Origin: Bacillus sp. 123MFChir2
Lineage (GTDB): Bacteria > Bacillota > Bacilli > Bacillales > Bacillaceae_G
NCBI RefSeq assembly: GCF_000383235.1
Contig: NZ_KB910964.1
Location: forward strand, 1 to 36,419
DNA: 36,419 nucleotides
Direction of reading: 5' to 3'
This document shows, piece after piece, positions 8,103-16,073 of this stretch (positions within the stretch are counted from its first letter, which is position 1; each line of letters begins with the position of its first letter). The notes under the pieces are model-generated. The model ran no database searches and had not been told where the DNA came from. It was given only the letters and a program-made list of their open reading frames with translations. The translations under genes were made by a program, and so were the position numbers.

Positions 8103-8534
8103 ATGGACCGCGAAAAAAGAAAAGAAGCTCTATTATTTACTGCTTGGGGAACTTCATTTATTGCTACACTCGGAAGTTTATATTTTTCTGAAATTATGAA
8201 ATTTGAACCATGTACATTATGTTGGTACCAACGTATTTTTATGTATCCATTTGTGTTACTACTTGGAATTGCCGTGGCCCGCAAGGATTACCGCATTGCT
8301 ACATATTCTTTTCCAATCGCAAGCATCGGGGCTTGTATCTCGCTATATCATTATGCCATTCAAAAGATTCCCGCTTTTTCAGAAGCCGGTGCAGTATGTG
8401 GACGAGTTCCATGTACAGGACAATATATTAATTGGTTTGGCTTCGTCACAATTCCATTTTTAGCACTAATTGCATTTATCATGATTGTAATTTGCAGTTT
8501 CCTTTTACTAAAAACAAATAAGGAGATGAAATAA
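8103..8534 (+). CDS. bdbC: Disulfide bond formation protein, DsbB family
   Basis: A 143-aa membrane quinone reductase of the DsbB/BdbC family, with about four hydrophobic segments. The redox pairs are present: Cys37-Cys40 in EPCTLCWYQR and Cys99-Cys104 in VCGRVPCTG. It passes electrons from an extracytoplasmic thiol-disulfide protein to quinone. The start follows AGAGAGG. Its stop codon overlaps the start of the thioredoxin-like gene by one base (TAATG), so the two are an obligate operon, like BdbC with its partner oxidoreductase in other Bacillus. Confidence 0.93.
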   Translation: MDREKRKEALLFTAWGTSFIATLGSLYFSEIMKFEPCTLCWYQRIFMYPFVLLLGIAVARKDYRIATYSFPIASIGACISLYHYAIQKIPAFSEAGAVCGRVPCTGQYINWFGFVTIPFLALIAFIMIVICSFLLLKTNKEMK

Positions 8535-8950
8535 TGAAGAAAATGTTTCTGTTTGGCGGTATTGTCATCGCTTTATTAATCACTATTTTTGCTGTATCAA
8601 ACATGGAGACAAAAGAAGAAACGAAAACAGATTATTACACAAATAAACTTTCTCCAGAAGATATTCGAAAAAATATACAAGAAAAGAAAGAGCAGACAAT
8701 TTATTTCTATAAAACAAGCTGTGGACACTGCCAAAAAGTATCACCAATTATTGTTCCAATGGCAAAAGATATGAACATTGATATGAAAGTTATCGACTTA
8801 GAAAATGCACCAGAGACTGTGTGGGATGAATTTAAAATTACAGGTACACCAACAATCGTTCACTTTAAAGATGGTAAAGAAGTAAGCCGCATTGAAGGAG
8901 AACAGCCGAAAGACAAATTTAAAAAGTGGTTTACAGAAACTAAAAAGTAA
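8534..8950 (+). CDS. Membrane-anchored thioredoxin-like thiol-disulfide oxidoreductase
   Basis: 138 aa. An N-terminal hydrophobic segment (residues 4-22) anchors or exports it. The rest is a thioredoxin fold with active site CGHC (Cys63, Cys66) and cis-proline in TGTPTIV (Pro106). It overlaps the BdbC gene by one base, so it is most likely the partner that BdbC reoxidises, comparable to B. subtilis BdbA, although the exact orthology is not proven. Known family role: forming or exchanging disulfides in exported proteins. No strong terminator follows before the DUF1540 gene, so read-through is possible. Confidence 0.9.
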   Translation: MKKMFLFGGIVIALLITIFAVSNMETKEETKTDYYTNKLSPEDIRKNIQEKKEQTIYFYKTSCGHCQKVSPIIVPMAKDMNIDMKVIDLENAPETVWDEFKITGTPTIVHFKDGKEVSRIEGEQPKDKFKKWFTETKK

Positions 8951-9025
8951 CAAGAAAAGGAAACTTCCTGTATACATGAAGTGTGCCTAAAAACCTCACA
9001 CTACTTGTATAAGGAGGGGGATTCT

Positions 9026-9241
9026 ATGCCAGAAGTACGATGCTCTGTCTCTAACTGCTCATTTTGGGGACAAGGTAACTTTTGTCAAGCAACTGCCATC
9101 TTCGTACAACCTGACTCTCAAGAGTCTACACACGCAGAAGACGAGTCGTATACAGATACAATTTTATCTGGACAAATGATAGATAGTTCGGCAACAACAA
9201 GCGTAGAAACATGTTGCCATACCTTTCAGCCAAAATACTAA
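9026..9241 (+). CDS. DUF1540 domain-containing protein
   Basis: A 71-aa protein with a Cys-rich N-terminal motif (VRCSVSNCSFWGQGNFC) typical of DUF1540, a probable small metal-binding module found in spore-formers. A second Cys pair (ETCCH) lies near the C-terminus. I chose the ATG at 9026 because TAAGGAGGGGG precedes it with ideal spacing; an in-frame ATG at 8981 would add 15 residues without homology. Function is not established. The gene is followed by a strong terminator at 9248. Confidence 0.85.
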   Translation: MPEVRCSVSNCSFWGQGNFCQATAIFVQPDSQESTHAEDESYTDTILSGQMIDSSATTSVETCCHTFQPKY

Positions 9242-9247
9242 ACCGCG

Positions 9248-9283
9248 GCCCATCTCACAATACATGAGATGGGCTTTCATTTG
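9248..9283 (+). terminator. Rho-independent terminator of the DUF1540 gene
   Basis: GCCCATCTCA (9248-9257) pairs perfectly with TGAGATGGGC (9265-9274), followed by TTTCATTT. Confidence 0.85.
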
Positions 9284-9334
9284 CAAATAAAGTTGGAATA
9301 CACGGGGCAATCTCTCCCCTCTCGGCACTTGAAG

Positions 9335-9368
9335 ATATAAGAGCGTATGATTAACTGTACGCTCTTAC
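9335..9368 (-). terminator. Hairpin terminator of the small membrane protein gene
   Basis: On the minus strand AAGAGCGTA pairs with TACGCTCTT (9339-9347 with 9358-9366). It overlaps the stop codon. The T-tail is short. Confidence 0.65.
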
Positions 9369-9625
9369 ACTTGCTTCCAAGCATCATGCATCATTGCAAC
9401 ATATACAATAAGAATAAAAGCTGTTCCACCTAATGTAACCCAGCGATATATACTATCTTCACACTCCCTAGCTTCAACAAATGCCCATACAAATCCCACT
9501 AATAATAATAAGTCTATATACGGAATGTACATCGAAAAGATAAATGAAATGAACAAATAGATAGCAAATAAACACAATGTAATTAAAAAAATTTTAAATG
9601 CAAATTTACCGTCTTCCTTCTCCAC
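9365..9625 (-). CDS. Small integral membrane protein of unknown function
   Basis: 86 aa with three predicted transmembrane segments: FKIFLITLCLFAIYLFISFI, YIDLLLLVGFVWAFV and WVTLGGTAFILIVYVAMM. It has a charged N-terminus (MEKEDGK). The start is GTG, placed 8 nt after GAGGGGG; a nearby ATG is in another frame. No family is recognised. It is transcribed alone on the minus strand. Confidence 0.75.
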   Translation of the reverse strand: MEKEDGKFAFKIFLITLCLFAIYLFISFIFSMYIPYIDLLLLVGFVWAFVEARECEDSIYRWVTLGGTAFILIVYVAMMHDAWKQV

Positions 9626-9674
9626 CGCATATTCCCCCTCGCCTTTACATCATTCTATTCAAGGAGGAACTCCA

Positions 9675-9794
9675 ATGCGATATAAAGTGAAACTTCTAAC
9701 AGTGACGCTTTTCTCACTGATGGTTAGTTGAACCAATCGGGCTTTTACGGGCAGTTTTCTTCCCCGTGCTTCCCTAGCCTTTACTGCCCGTTAA
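9675..9794 (+). pseudogene. Short signal-peptide-like ORF with a stop at the would-be lipobox cysteine
   Basis: A perfect AAGGAGG ribosome binding site precedes ATG 9675. The 18 codons read MRYKVKLLTVTLFSLMVS, a lipoprotein signal peptide, then TGA (9729-9731) exactly where the lipobox Cys (TGC/TGT) is expected. The frame continues as TNRAFTGSFLPRASLAFTAR to a TAA at 9792. An inverted repeat (ACGGGCAGT 9747-9755 with ACTGCCCGT 9783-9791) spans the continuation. This may be a decayed lipoprotein gene or part of a dispersed repeat. Confidence 0.4.
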
Positions 9795-9803
9795 TGCGGG
9801 ATG

Positions 9804-9836
9804 AAAAAGGATACCATTTCCAAACAGTATCCTTTA
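9804..9836 (-). terminator. Hairpin terminator of the L,D-transpeptidase gene
   Basis: AAAGGATAC pairs with GTATCCTTT across the end of the gene on the minus strand. The T-tract is weak. Confidence 0.6.
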
Positions 9837-10607
9837 CTTTACCTCGTATTTTCGTTTATAAATATTACTTACTATTGAGTAAGGAACTTGCTCATACTTT
9901 ACCGTTGTTTCTTTTCCATCCATAATATACAAATTATTTCCTATATAATATAGTCCGTTCTTTCCTTGCGAATACACGGGATATACTTCATTCGGTAATA
10001 CGGTTTGAATTTCTGTAAATTGTCCATTCGGTTCTTGCCAATATATTTTCGTCTGATCGATCGTTGTAATCTTCCCTATCTGTTCCTCCTCTAACACGCG
10101 TTTGTTCCAGCTGACAACCCGGTATCCAAGTTGATGCGCCGCATATTCAGGATGTGTATGAAAATGAGTAATAATTACCCTCGTTTGTAATGGAACTCGC
10201 TCATACAACCATTGAATATCTCGATCATACATACGAATACATCCGTTCGACTCACGTCTGCCAATCGACCATTCACGATTTGTCCCATGAATGGCATATT
10301 CATTTTTATTTAAGCCCATCCACCTAGTCCCAAGTGGATTATTCGGTGCACCGCCCGGAATATTTTTTCGATGATATTCTTTATTTTTATATTTATTAAT
10401 AATGCAAAACGTTCCTTCTGGTGTAGGTGTAATTTTCTTGCCAGTAGTAATAGGAAATGTTCGCACATAGTTCCCATTTTCAAAAAAAGATAATTGATTT
10501 GTTGTTAAATTTATAAGCAATAAATGATCTGCCTTCTCAGCAAATGTAATTGGTACATATAAAAAAAAGAAAAGAAATATTAATGCAAGTGAACATGCTT
10601 TTTTCAT
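9834..10607 (-). CDS. Secreted L,D-transpeptidase (YkuD domain)
   Basis: 257 aa with a Sec signal peptide (hydrophobic residues 4-20, likely cleavage after TFA, residue 23). The YkuD catalytic domain (about residues 27-155) has the signature HGTN with His107 and SNGCIRM with the nucleophile Cys123. Such enzymes make 3-3 peptidoglycan cross-links or attach proteins to the wall. The C-terminal 100 residues are an additional region without a recognised motif. I chose the ATG at 10607, which has GGAGGTGACATTG upstream; a GTG at 10622 lies on top of that ribosome binding site. Monocistronic on the minus strand. Confidence 0.92.
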   Translation of the reverse strand: MKKACSLALIFLFFFLYVPITFAEKADHLLLINLTTNQLSFFENGNYVRTFPITTGKKITPTPEGTFCIINKYKNKEYHRKNIPGGAPNNPLGTRWMGLNKNEYAIHGTNREWSIGRRESNGCIRMYDRDIQWLYERVPLQTRVIITHFHTHPEYAAHQLGYRVVSWNKRVLEEEQIGKITTIDQTKIYWQEPNGQFTEIQTVLPNEVYPVYSQGKNGLYYIGNNLYIMDGKETTVKYEQVPYSIVSNIYKRKYEVK

Positions 10608-10695
10608 CAATGTCACCTCCACATTCCCCTTAAAATCTCACCATGAAAATACTATGGTTCATTTAGTTTTTACTATAAATTCAATTCTTATGAAT

Positions 10696-10832
10696 GAGAG
10701 CTGACCGGGAAGGCCAGCTCTCAAAAATATCGGCGCTTTTTTCAATATATCGGCGGAAATGGTACATTTATCGGCGATATTCGTGACATATCGGCGCTTC
10801 GACACGATTTAAAGACTACTCGGCACATTTCG
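10696..10832. repeat. Hairpin plus helically phased ATCGGCG repeats
   Basis: GAGAGCTG-CC (10696-10706) pairs with GG-CAGCTCTC (10712-10722). It is followed by four copies of ATCGGCG at 10729, 10749, 10770 and 10790 (spacings 20, 21, 20 bp) and a weaker TCGGCA at 10820. The sequence between copies is not conserved. It lies between the SDR gene end and the L,D-transpeptidase start, both on the minus strand. There is no T-run on either side of the hairpin. Confidence 0.6.
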
Positions 10833-10844
10833 ACATAAAAAACA

Positions 10845-11702
10845 CTAAACAATCACCCCTCCGTTAACATGAAGGATTTGCCCGGAAACATAAGTAGAGT
10901 CATTTGAAGCTAAATATACATACGCCGGTGCTAATTCATACGGTTGCCCCGGCCGTTTCATCGGAACATTGCTGCCAAATTCAGACACCTTTTTCTCATC
11001 GAAACTTGATGGGATAAGCGGTGTCCAAATTGGCCCTGGCGCAACGCCGTTAACACGAATACCTTTAGGGACTAAAGATTTTGCCAACGAACGTGTAAAA
11101 GAAACAATTGCTCCTTTTGTTGCCGAATAATCAATGAGCTGCTCATTTCCTTCATACGCCGTAATGGAAGCAGTATTCACAATGACATCACCTTGTTTTA
11201 AATGAGCAAGTGCCGCTTTTGTTATATAAAAATACGAGAAGATATTAATCCGAAATGTCTTTTCCAGCTGCTCTGCTGTAATCCATTCTAAACCTTGCTG
11301 CGGATATTGCTGCGCGGCATTATTCACAACAATATGTAAACCTCCCAATTGCGCTGCAGCCTCTGTTACAACTTGTTGGCAATGCTGCTCTTCACTTACA
11401 TCCCCCGGAATTAAAACGCACCGAGCACCTTGCTGTTCGACCCAGCGCTTCGTTTCCTCTGCATCTTCATGTTCATCTAAATACGCAATGGCGATATTGG
11501 CACCCTCTTTCGCAAAAGCAATCGCTACCGCTCTTCCAATTCCGCTGTCTCCTCCCGTAATCAGTGCGGATTTCCCTTTAAGCTTCCCGCTTCCTACATA
11601 ATTCTCATCTATACATTTCGGACGTGGATTCATGACGTTCTCAATTCCCGGCTGTTTCTCTTGATGCTGCGGTGGTAATGTTTTCTTCGGTTGTTCCGTC
11701 AT
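10845..11702 (-). CDS. SDR family oxidoreductase (YhdF/YhxC-like)
   Basis: A 285-aa classical short-chain dehydrogenase/reductase with an N-terminal extension (PKKTLPPQHQEKQPGIE) typical of the Bacillus YhdF/YhxC/YdaD group. Rossmann motif TGGDSGIG (residues 49-56), NNAA (127-130), catalytic Ser179, Tyr192 and Lys196 (YSATK), and the PG motif after RVNGVAPGPIWTPL are all present, so it should be active with NAD(P)(H). Related genes belong to general stress regulons in B. subtilis; the substrate is unknown. The start ATG follows GGGAGG. Monocistronic, minus strand. Confidence 0.92.
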   Translation of the reverse strand: MTEQPKKTLPPQHQEKQPGIENVMNPRPKCIDENYVGSGKLKGKSALITGGDSGIGRAVAIAFAKEGANIAIAYLDEHEDAEETKRWVEQQGARCVLIPGDVSEEQHCQQVVTEAAAQLGGLHIVVNNAAQQYPQQGLEWITAEQLEKTFRINIFSYFYITKAALAHLKQGDVIVNTASITAYEGNEQLIDYSATKGAIVSFTRSLAKSLVPKGIRVNGVAPGPIWTPLIPSSFDEKKVSEFGSNVPMKRPGQPYELAPAYVYLASNDSTYVSGQILHVNGGVIV

Positions 11703-11863
11703 ACTATAAAAACCTCCCTATCATATGTCTTTCTTATGATGTACGAAATCAAAAAAATATACTTAATTCTTACAAAAAACGAAATATATACATAGAAAAT
11801 GCGTTTAACATTCGAAATTTATCCATAGAAAACCGAAAAAATGAATTTCTTTCTCTAAAACTC

Positions 11864-11922
11864 TTGCAAAAAAACAAAATAACGAATATTATATATAACT
11901 GTTGTGACAATTATTCGTAAAA
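11864..11922 (+). promoter_or_regulatory. Sigma-A promoter of the NCS2 permease with an inverted CGAAT/ATTCG pair
   Basis: TTGCAA (11864-11869), 17-bp spacer, TATTAT (11887-11892). AATAACGAATATT (11878-11890) and ATTATTCGTAAAA (11910-11922) form an inverted pair resembling degenerate PurR boxes (AWWWCCGAACWWT), 11/13 and about 10/13 matches, separated by 19 bp. The promoter call is good; the PurR call is tentative. No purine riboswitch sequence was seen here. Confidence 0.55.
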
Positions 11923-11937
11923 AGAAAGGATGTTTTT

Positions 11938-13239
11938 ATGTTTAACCTTTCAAAACATCAAACTTCTATTAAAACTGAAATTATGGCTGGTATTATTACC
12001 TTCTTAACAATGGCATACATTATCGTCGTAAACCCAGTCATCCTTGGTGATGCAGGTGTTCCATTTGAACAAGCATTTACAGCGACTATCATCGCTGCTG
12101 TTATTGGAACATTATGTATGGCATTCTTTGCAAATTTACCAATTGCAATTGCACCAGGTATGGGATTAAATGCTTACTTTGCTTACTCAGTTGTAAAAAC
12201 TCATGAAGGCATGACATTTGCAATTGCTTTCTCTGCTGTATTCGTAGCAGGTATGATTTTAATTTTGCTATCATTAACTTCTTTCCGTACAAAATTAATG
12301 GAAGCAATTCCTGAAAACTTAAAACATGCCATTACAGCTGGTATCGGTTTATTTATCGCATTTATTGGCTTACGTCTAACAGGGATTGTGACAAAACATC
12401 CTTCCAATTTAGTTGGACTTGGAGATCTTCACTCTCCGTCTGTTTTACTTGCATTAGCTGGACTTGCGATTACGTTAGTACTGATGTCTTTAAACGTAAA
12501 CGGTGCATTATTTATCGGTATGTTCTTAACAGGAATTATTGCTTACTTTACTGGACAATTAACGTTTTCAAACGGAGTTACCTCTCTGCCTGGTTTACCA
12601 GAAGGCGTAATTGTTTCCAATCCAATTACAGCAGTATCTGATGTCATTCACTACGGATTATACGGCGTTGTTTTCTCGCTTTTCCTAGTAACATTATTCG
12701 ATACAACAGGTACACTACTTGGCGTTGCCCAGCAAGGCGGCCTGATGAAAGATGGAAAACTTCCAAATTCCGGACGCGCTCTTCTTTCAGATTCTATTTC
12801 AGCAACGATCGGTTCTATGTTTGGTACAACACCAACAACTGCTTATATTGAATCTTCTGCTGGTGTTGCGGCTGGTGGTCGTACAGGCTTAACAACATTA
12901 ACTGTTGCCATATTATTTGCAGTAACTGCATTCTTCGGACCACTTATCGGTGCAGTATCTGGCGTTTCCGCTATTACAGCTCCGTCATTAATTATTGTTG
13001 GTAGCTTAATGATGGGCGCAGTTCGTCACATTGATTGGGATGCATTCGATGAAGCTTTCCCAGCATTTTTAGTAATTTTAAGCATGCCGCTTACATCAAG
13101 CATTGCAACAGGTATCGCGCTTGGCTTCATTTCATACCCGCTTATGAAAGTAGCAAAAGGACAATTCCGTGCGGTTCACCCGCTTGTATATGTATTTGCT
13201 ATTTTGTTTGCTTATCAGTTAGTATTTATACCGCATTAA
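11938..13239 (+). CDS. NCS2/AzgA-type purine (guanine/hypoxanthine) permease
   Basis: A 433-aa polytopic transporter with about 12 transmembrane segments. The N-terminal block (TEIMAGIITFLTMAYIIVVN), APGMGLNAYFAY near residues 62-73, LFDTTGTLLGVA near 252-263 and TTPTTAYIESSAGVAAGGRT near 299-318 match the AzgA/PbuG branch of nucleobase permeases. These import guanine and hypoxanthine by proton symport. The start ATG follows AAAGAAAGGA. It is monocistronic, with a sigma-A promoter and a shared bidirectional terminator. PbuG or PbuO orthology cannot be settled by eye. Confidence 0.93.
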   Translation: MFNLSKHQTSIKTEIMAGIITFLTMAYIIVVNPVILGDAGVPFEQAFTATIIAAVIGTLCMAFFANLPIAIAPGMGLNAYFAYSVVKTHEGMTFAIAFSAVFVAGMILILLSLTSFRTKLMEAIPENLKHAITAGIGLFIAFIGLRLTGIVTKHPSNLVGLGDLHSPSVLLALAGLAITLVLMSLNVNGALFIGMFLTGIIAYFTGQLTFSNGVTSLPGLPEGVIVSNPITAVSDVIHYGLYGVVFSLFLVTLFDTTGTLLGVAQQGGLMKDGKLPNSGRALLSDSISATIGSMFGTTPTTAYIESSAGVAAGGRTGLTTLTVAILFAVTAFFGPLIGAVSGVSAITAPSLIIVGSLMMGAVRHIDWDAFDEAFPAFLVILSMPLTSSIATGIALGFISYPLMKVAKGQFRAVHPLVYVFAILFAYQLVFIPH

Positions 13240-13272
13240 AAAAGGTGACTCATTATTTTGAGTCACCTTTTA
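13240..13272. terminator. Bidirectional terminator between permease and patatin genes
   Basis: AAAAGGTGACTCA (13240-13252) pairs perfectly with TGAGTCACCTTTT (13259-13271), with A/T runs on both sides. It serves the converging genes. Confidence 0.9.
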
Positions 13273-14124
13273 CTTACTAAGAAATCGTACCAAATCTCCA
13301 TGCATTTTCTCAGCATCTTTATATCCTTGATCATACAAACGCTGTAATTTTTCCGGATCCTTCTCCATACGATCCACTTGTAATTGTTCTGTCGGCCGAA
13401 TCACAAATATATTTCCAGCTGTTTCTTCGTTTTCAATATGATGAAGGGTCTCATTATAAACTTCGTAACGAGTTAACATTGCGTCTACTAATTTAGGATA
13501 TTTTTTATATGCTTTCCCTGCAATCCATCCAAATTTTGATTTCTTCTTTGCGTACCCTTTATTCCTTGTCAAAATAACAACTGATTTTCTGTAACCATCT
13601 TCCTGCGCTTTTCGAACAGGAATCGGATCTGAGATGCCACCATCCAATAACTTTTTCCCGTCAAATTCTACGACAGGCGCAACAAAAGGCAATGAACTTG
13701 ATGCCTGTAATACTGTTAATGCGTCTTCCTGTGAACGGCCTTTTTCAAAATAAACAGGTTGTCCCGTTTCACAATCCGTCGTTCCGACAAGAAATTGCTG
13801 CTCCGTATTAAAGTACGTTTCAAAATCAAATGGCACATGCTGCATCGGAATTTCACGAAAAATAAAATCCATATCAAAGAGCTGACGCTTTTTCCAAAAG
13901 TTTTTATACGATAGATATCTTGGATGTGTCACATATTCAATATTTACTGTTTTATTTCTCTCTTTTTGCCCTGAAAGATACGACGCTGCATTACACGCAC
14001 CTGCTGATACACCAATTACATATGGAAAGTGTAAATCATTCTCCATAAAATACTCTAATACACCAGCTGTATATACGCCGCGCATACCGCCGCCTTCTAA
14101 TACTAAACCCGTATTTTCAAGCAT
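13270..14124 (-). CDS. Patatin-like phospholipase family protein
   Basis: A 284-aa patatin-fold acyl hydrolase. The oxyanion motif GGGMRG (11-16), nucleophile GVSAG (Ser40) and dyad aspartate in DGG (Asp161) are all present, so it is predicted active as a lipase/phospholipase. It has no signal peptide and is probably cytosolic or peripheral. I chose the ATG at 14124, which follows GAGGAGAGAGCC and begins MLENTGLVLEGGG; an upstream in-frame start at 14166 would add 14 unconserved residues. Monocistronic, converging with the permease. Confidence 0.92.
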   Translation of the reverse strand: MLENTGLVLEGGGMRGVYTAGVLEYFMENDLHFPYVIGVSAGACNAASYLSGQKERNKTVNIEYVTHPRYLSYKNFWKKRQLFDMDFIFREIPMQHVPFDFETYFNTEQQFLVGTTDCETGQPVYFEKGRSQEDALTVLQASSSLPFVAPVVEFDGKKLLDGGISDPIPVRKAQEDGYRKSVVILTRNKGYAKKKSKFGWIAGKAYKKYPKLVDAMLTRYEVYNETLHHIENEETAGNIFVIRPTEQLQVDRMEKDPEKLQRLYDQGYKDAEKMHGDLVRFLSK

Positions 14125-14247
14125 GGCTCTCTCTCCTCGTTTTATATATACTTTGTAATGATTCACATTGTTAAATATCTCTTCCTATTATATAAAAAAC
14201 GATTAGAAAACCATACTCAGACGACTCAGCTGAAAGGAAATATTTCT

Positions 14248-14718
14248 TTATCTACCTTTCGTTCCTATATGCATCGTTACATCCACTATGAATCGTTGAA
14301 TAACCTCCAACTCTTCTTTTGTATATTTGTCTAAAAGTGATAACCATGCTTCTTCAGCTTGATTATGTAACGTTTCATGAGCATGATATATTTCTCTTCC
14401 TTTATCTGTTAAACGGAAAAATATTTCTTTTTGGTTGTTCAACATTTTCATCTTTTCAACAAAATTTTTATTAAATAGTTTTGTACAAATTTTAGAAATA
14501 GCCCCTTTTGTCATCCCCATACTTTCAGTAATTGCTGTTACATTCATTAAACCTTGTTCTCCAATACAAGCGATCACATGTAATTCTGATAATGAAATAT
14601 CATTTATCCCCATTTCACCTAAAAACTGTTCATGTACTTCTTTCTCATACTCTTCTTTCTTATGAATAAGTGCTTGAATATCAACTAATATTTGTTTTTG
14701 CTCAGCTGTTCGATTCAC
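14248..14718 (-). CDS. MarR family transcriptional regulator
   Basis: A 156-aa winged-helix regulator. The HTH lies around residues 55-80 (MNVTAITESMGMTKGAISKICTKL in two pieces), followed by the wing (NNQKEIFFRLTDKGREIY) and flanking dimerisation helices. I chose GTG at 14718 because GGAGGGAAATAAA precedes it; the longer TTG start at 14760 lies in the promoter. It is divergent from an MFS drug-type transporter. Both upstream regions carry a GTTTCC-NN-GGAAAC-type palindrome, so it most likely represses itself and the transporter until a ligand binds (inference from the MarR family and the sites). Confidence 0.92.
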   Translation of the reverse strand: MNRTAEQKQILVDIQALIHKKEEYEKEVHEQFLGEMGINDISLSELHVIACIGEQGLMNVTAITESMGMTKGAISKICTKLFNKNFVEKMKMLNNQKEIFFRLTDKGREIYHAHETLHNQAEEAWLSLLDKYTKEELEVIQRFIVDVTMHIGTKGR

Positions 14719-14744
14719 TTTATTTCCCTCCAAACACAATTTAC

Positions 14745-14765
14745 GTTTCCTTAGAAACAATTATA
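14745..14765 (-). promoter_or_regulatory. Operator-like palindrome and -10 of the MarR gene
   Basis: GTTTCC-TT-AGAAAC (14745-14758) has one mismatch from the perfect site at 14843-14856. On the minus strand TATAAT (14760-14765) directly abuts it, so a bound repressor would block transcription of the regulator gene. Confidence 0.6.
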
Positions 14766-14806
14766 CCGCATAGATTTCATATTAAAAACAAAATACATAT
14801 TATCTA

Positions 14807-14862
14807 TTTACAAAAAAGAAAATCATGTTAAAATTACTTTTAGTTTCCCAGGAAACTAAAAG
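14807..14862 (+). promoter_or_regulatory. Promoter and perfect operator palindrome of the MFS gene
   Basis: TTTACA (14807-14812), 16 bp, TAAAAT (14829-14834). Immediately downstream CTTTTAGTTTCC (14837-14848) and GGAAACTAAAAG (14851-14862) form a perfect inverted repeat with a 2-bp spacer. It covers the transcription start and the beginning of the ribosome binding site. Confidence 0.65.
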
Positions 14863-14873
14863 GAGGAGTATTG

Positions 14874-16031
14874 ATGGAAACTACAACAAACCGTACACCT
14901 ATTTTCTATATCATTTGTATTAGTGCTTTATTAGGTTCTCTAGCACAAAATATGTATACCCCCATCTTGCCAATTATTCAGGGGTCATTTCACACATCAT
15001 TATATTTAGTCAATCTTACTGTTTCTGTTTTTACTTTTGTACTGGCGATTATGCAAATTATCTACGGTCCCCTTATTGATACGAAAGGAAGAAAATTCAT
15101 TCTCATTCTAGGTCTATCGCTGAGTTGTATCGGATCAATAGGTTGCGTTTTTACACAAAACATTTATACATTCCTTATTTTTAGAGCGATTCAAGCTTTT
15201 GGAACAGCAGCTATCCCAGTTGTTTCAGCTACGATAATTGGTGATTTATATGAAGGAAATGAGCGCGGCAAAGCAATGAGTATGTACCAAATGCTTTTAG
15301 CACTTGCACCTGCTATCGGTCCTTTAATGGGAGGTTTTTTAGGAAATCGAAATGGACACGTTTCTATCTTTCTCTTTTTAGCGGCGATTAGTATTATTTT
15401 ATTACTCATAAACATGATGTTACTCCCAGAAACAAAACCAGTTTCTTCTAAACAACAAGCAACGAAACACTACTTTCGTGTTTTACAAAATAAGATTGGT
15501 TTCACCATTGTCATAATTGGTTTTATGCAATTTTATCTTTATTTTTGCTTCCTTGTCTTTTTACCATCCATATTAAAGACTTTATTTCATCTTCATCCAC
15601 ATACAATTGGGCTAATCTTTGTTCCCATGTCATTATGTATGATGGTAGGTAGTTATTGTTATAAAACGTTACAAAAGAAAATGCAGACAAAGCATGCTTT
15701 ACTCTTTACAAGTTTCCTTCATATTGCATGTATTTTATTATTTTCTATCACCTATAACATGAATATCCCTATCCTTATCATTGTCACTTCTTTATACGGA
15801 CTCAGCATGGGATTATCAATGCCAACACATACAACGTTATTAACAGAAGAATTTGTGGATGAACGCGCAACCGCTATTGGTATATATAACTTTATTCGGT
15901 ATTTTGGAATGGGAGTAGGTCCGCTCCTTGGTAGTTTTCTATTATTTGGTCAAAATTACTTTTGGATTTTCTTTTCGGGATCTATTGTTTTTCTTTTGTT
16001 TCTCTTATATGCAATGAAAAATGTAAAGTAA
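14874..16031 (+). CDS. MFS multidrug-type efflux transporter (Bcr/CflA-like)
   Basis: A 385-aa major facilitator with 12 predicted transmembrane segments. The motif between TM2 and TM3 (YGPLIDTKGRKFIL, family motif A) and the motif-C-like stretch in TM5 (ALAPAIGPLMGGFLG) are typical of drug:H+ antiporters of the Bcr/CflA type. The ATG at 14874 follows AAAAGGAGGAGTATTG; a TTG one codon upstream is possible. It is divergent from and probably repressed by the MarR regulator. The substrate is unknown. A moderate terminator follows at 16074. Confidence 0.92.
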   Translation: METTTNRTPIFYIICISALLGSLAQNMYTPILPIIQGSFHTSLYLVNLTVSVFTFVLAIMQIIYGPLIDTKGRKFILILGLSLSCIGSIGCVFTQNIYTFLIFRAIQAFGTAAIPVVSATIIGDLYEGNERGKAMSMYQMLLALAPAIGPLMGGFLGNRNGHVSIFLFLAAISIILLLINMMLLPETKPVSSKQQATKHYFRVLQNKIGFTIVIIGFMQFYLYFCFLVFLPSILKTLFHLHPHTIGLIFVPMSLCMMVGSYCYKTLQKKMQTKHALLFTSFLHIACILLFSITYNMNIPILIIVTSLYGLSMGLSMPTHTTLLTEEFVDERATAIGIYNFIRYFGMGVGPLLGSFLLFGQNYFWIFFSGSIVFLLFLLYAMKNVK

Positions 16032-16073
16032 GCGTCAAATATTCCCACCTACCCTTTGTAAATAACCCATGAG

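Noticed and set aside
10696-10722. Terminator for the SDR gene
   Set aside because: The stem is good but no T-run follows on either strand, so I list it as part of the repeat structure.
10729-10825. CRISPR-like array of ATCGGCG boxes
   Set aside because: The repeat is only 7 bp and the spacers 13-14 bp; there are no cas genes. Better described as phased short boxes.
11703-11937. Purine (guanine/adenine) riboswitch upstream of the NCS2 permease
   Set aside because: I looked for the conserved purine aptamer core and found none; the leader is short and AT-rich.
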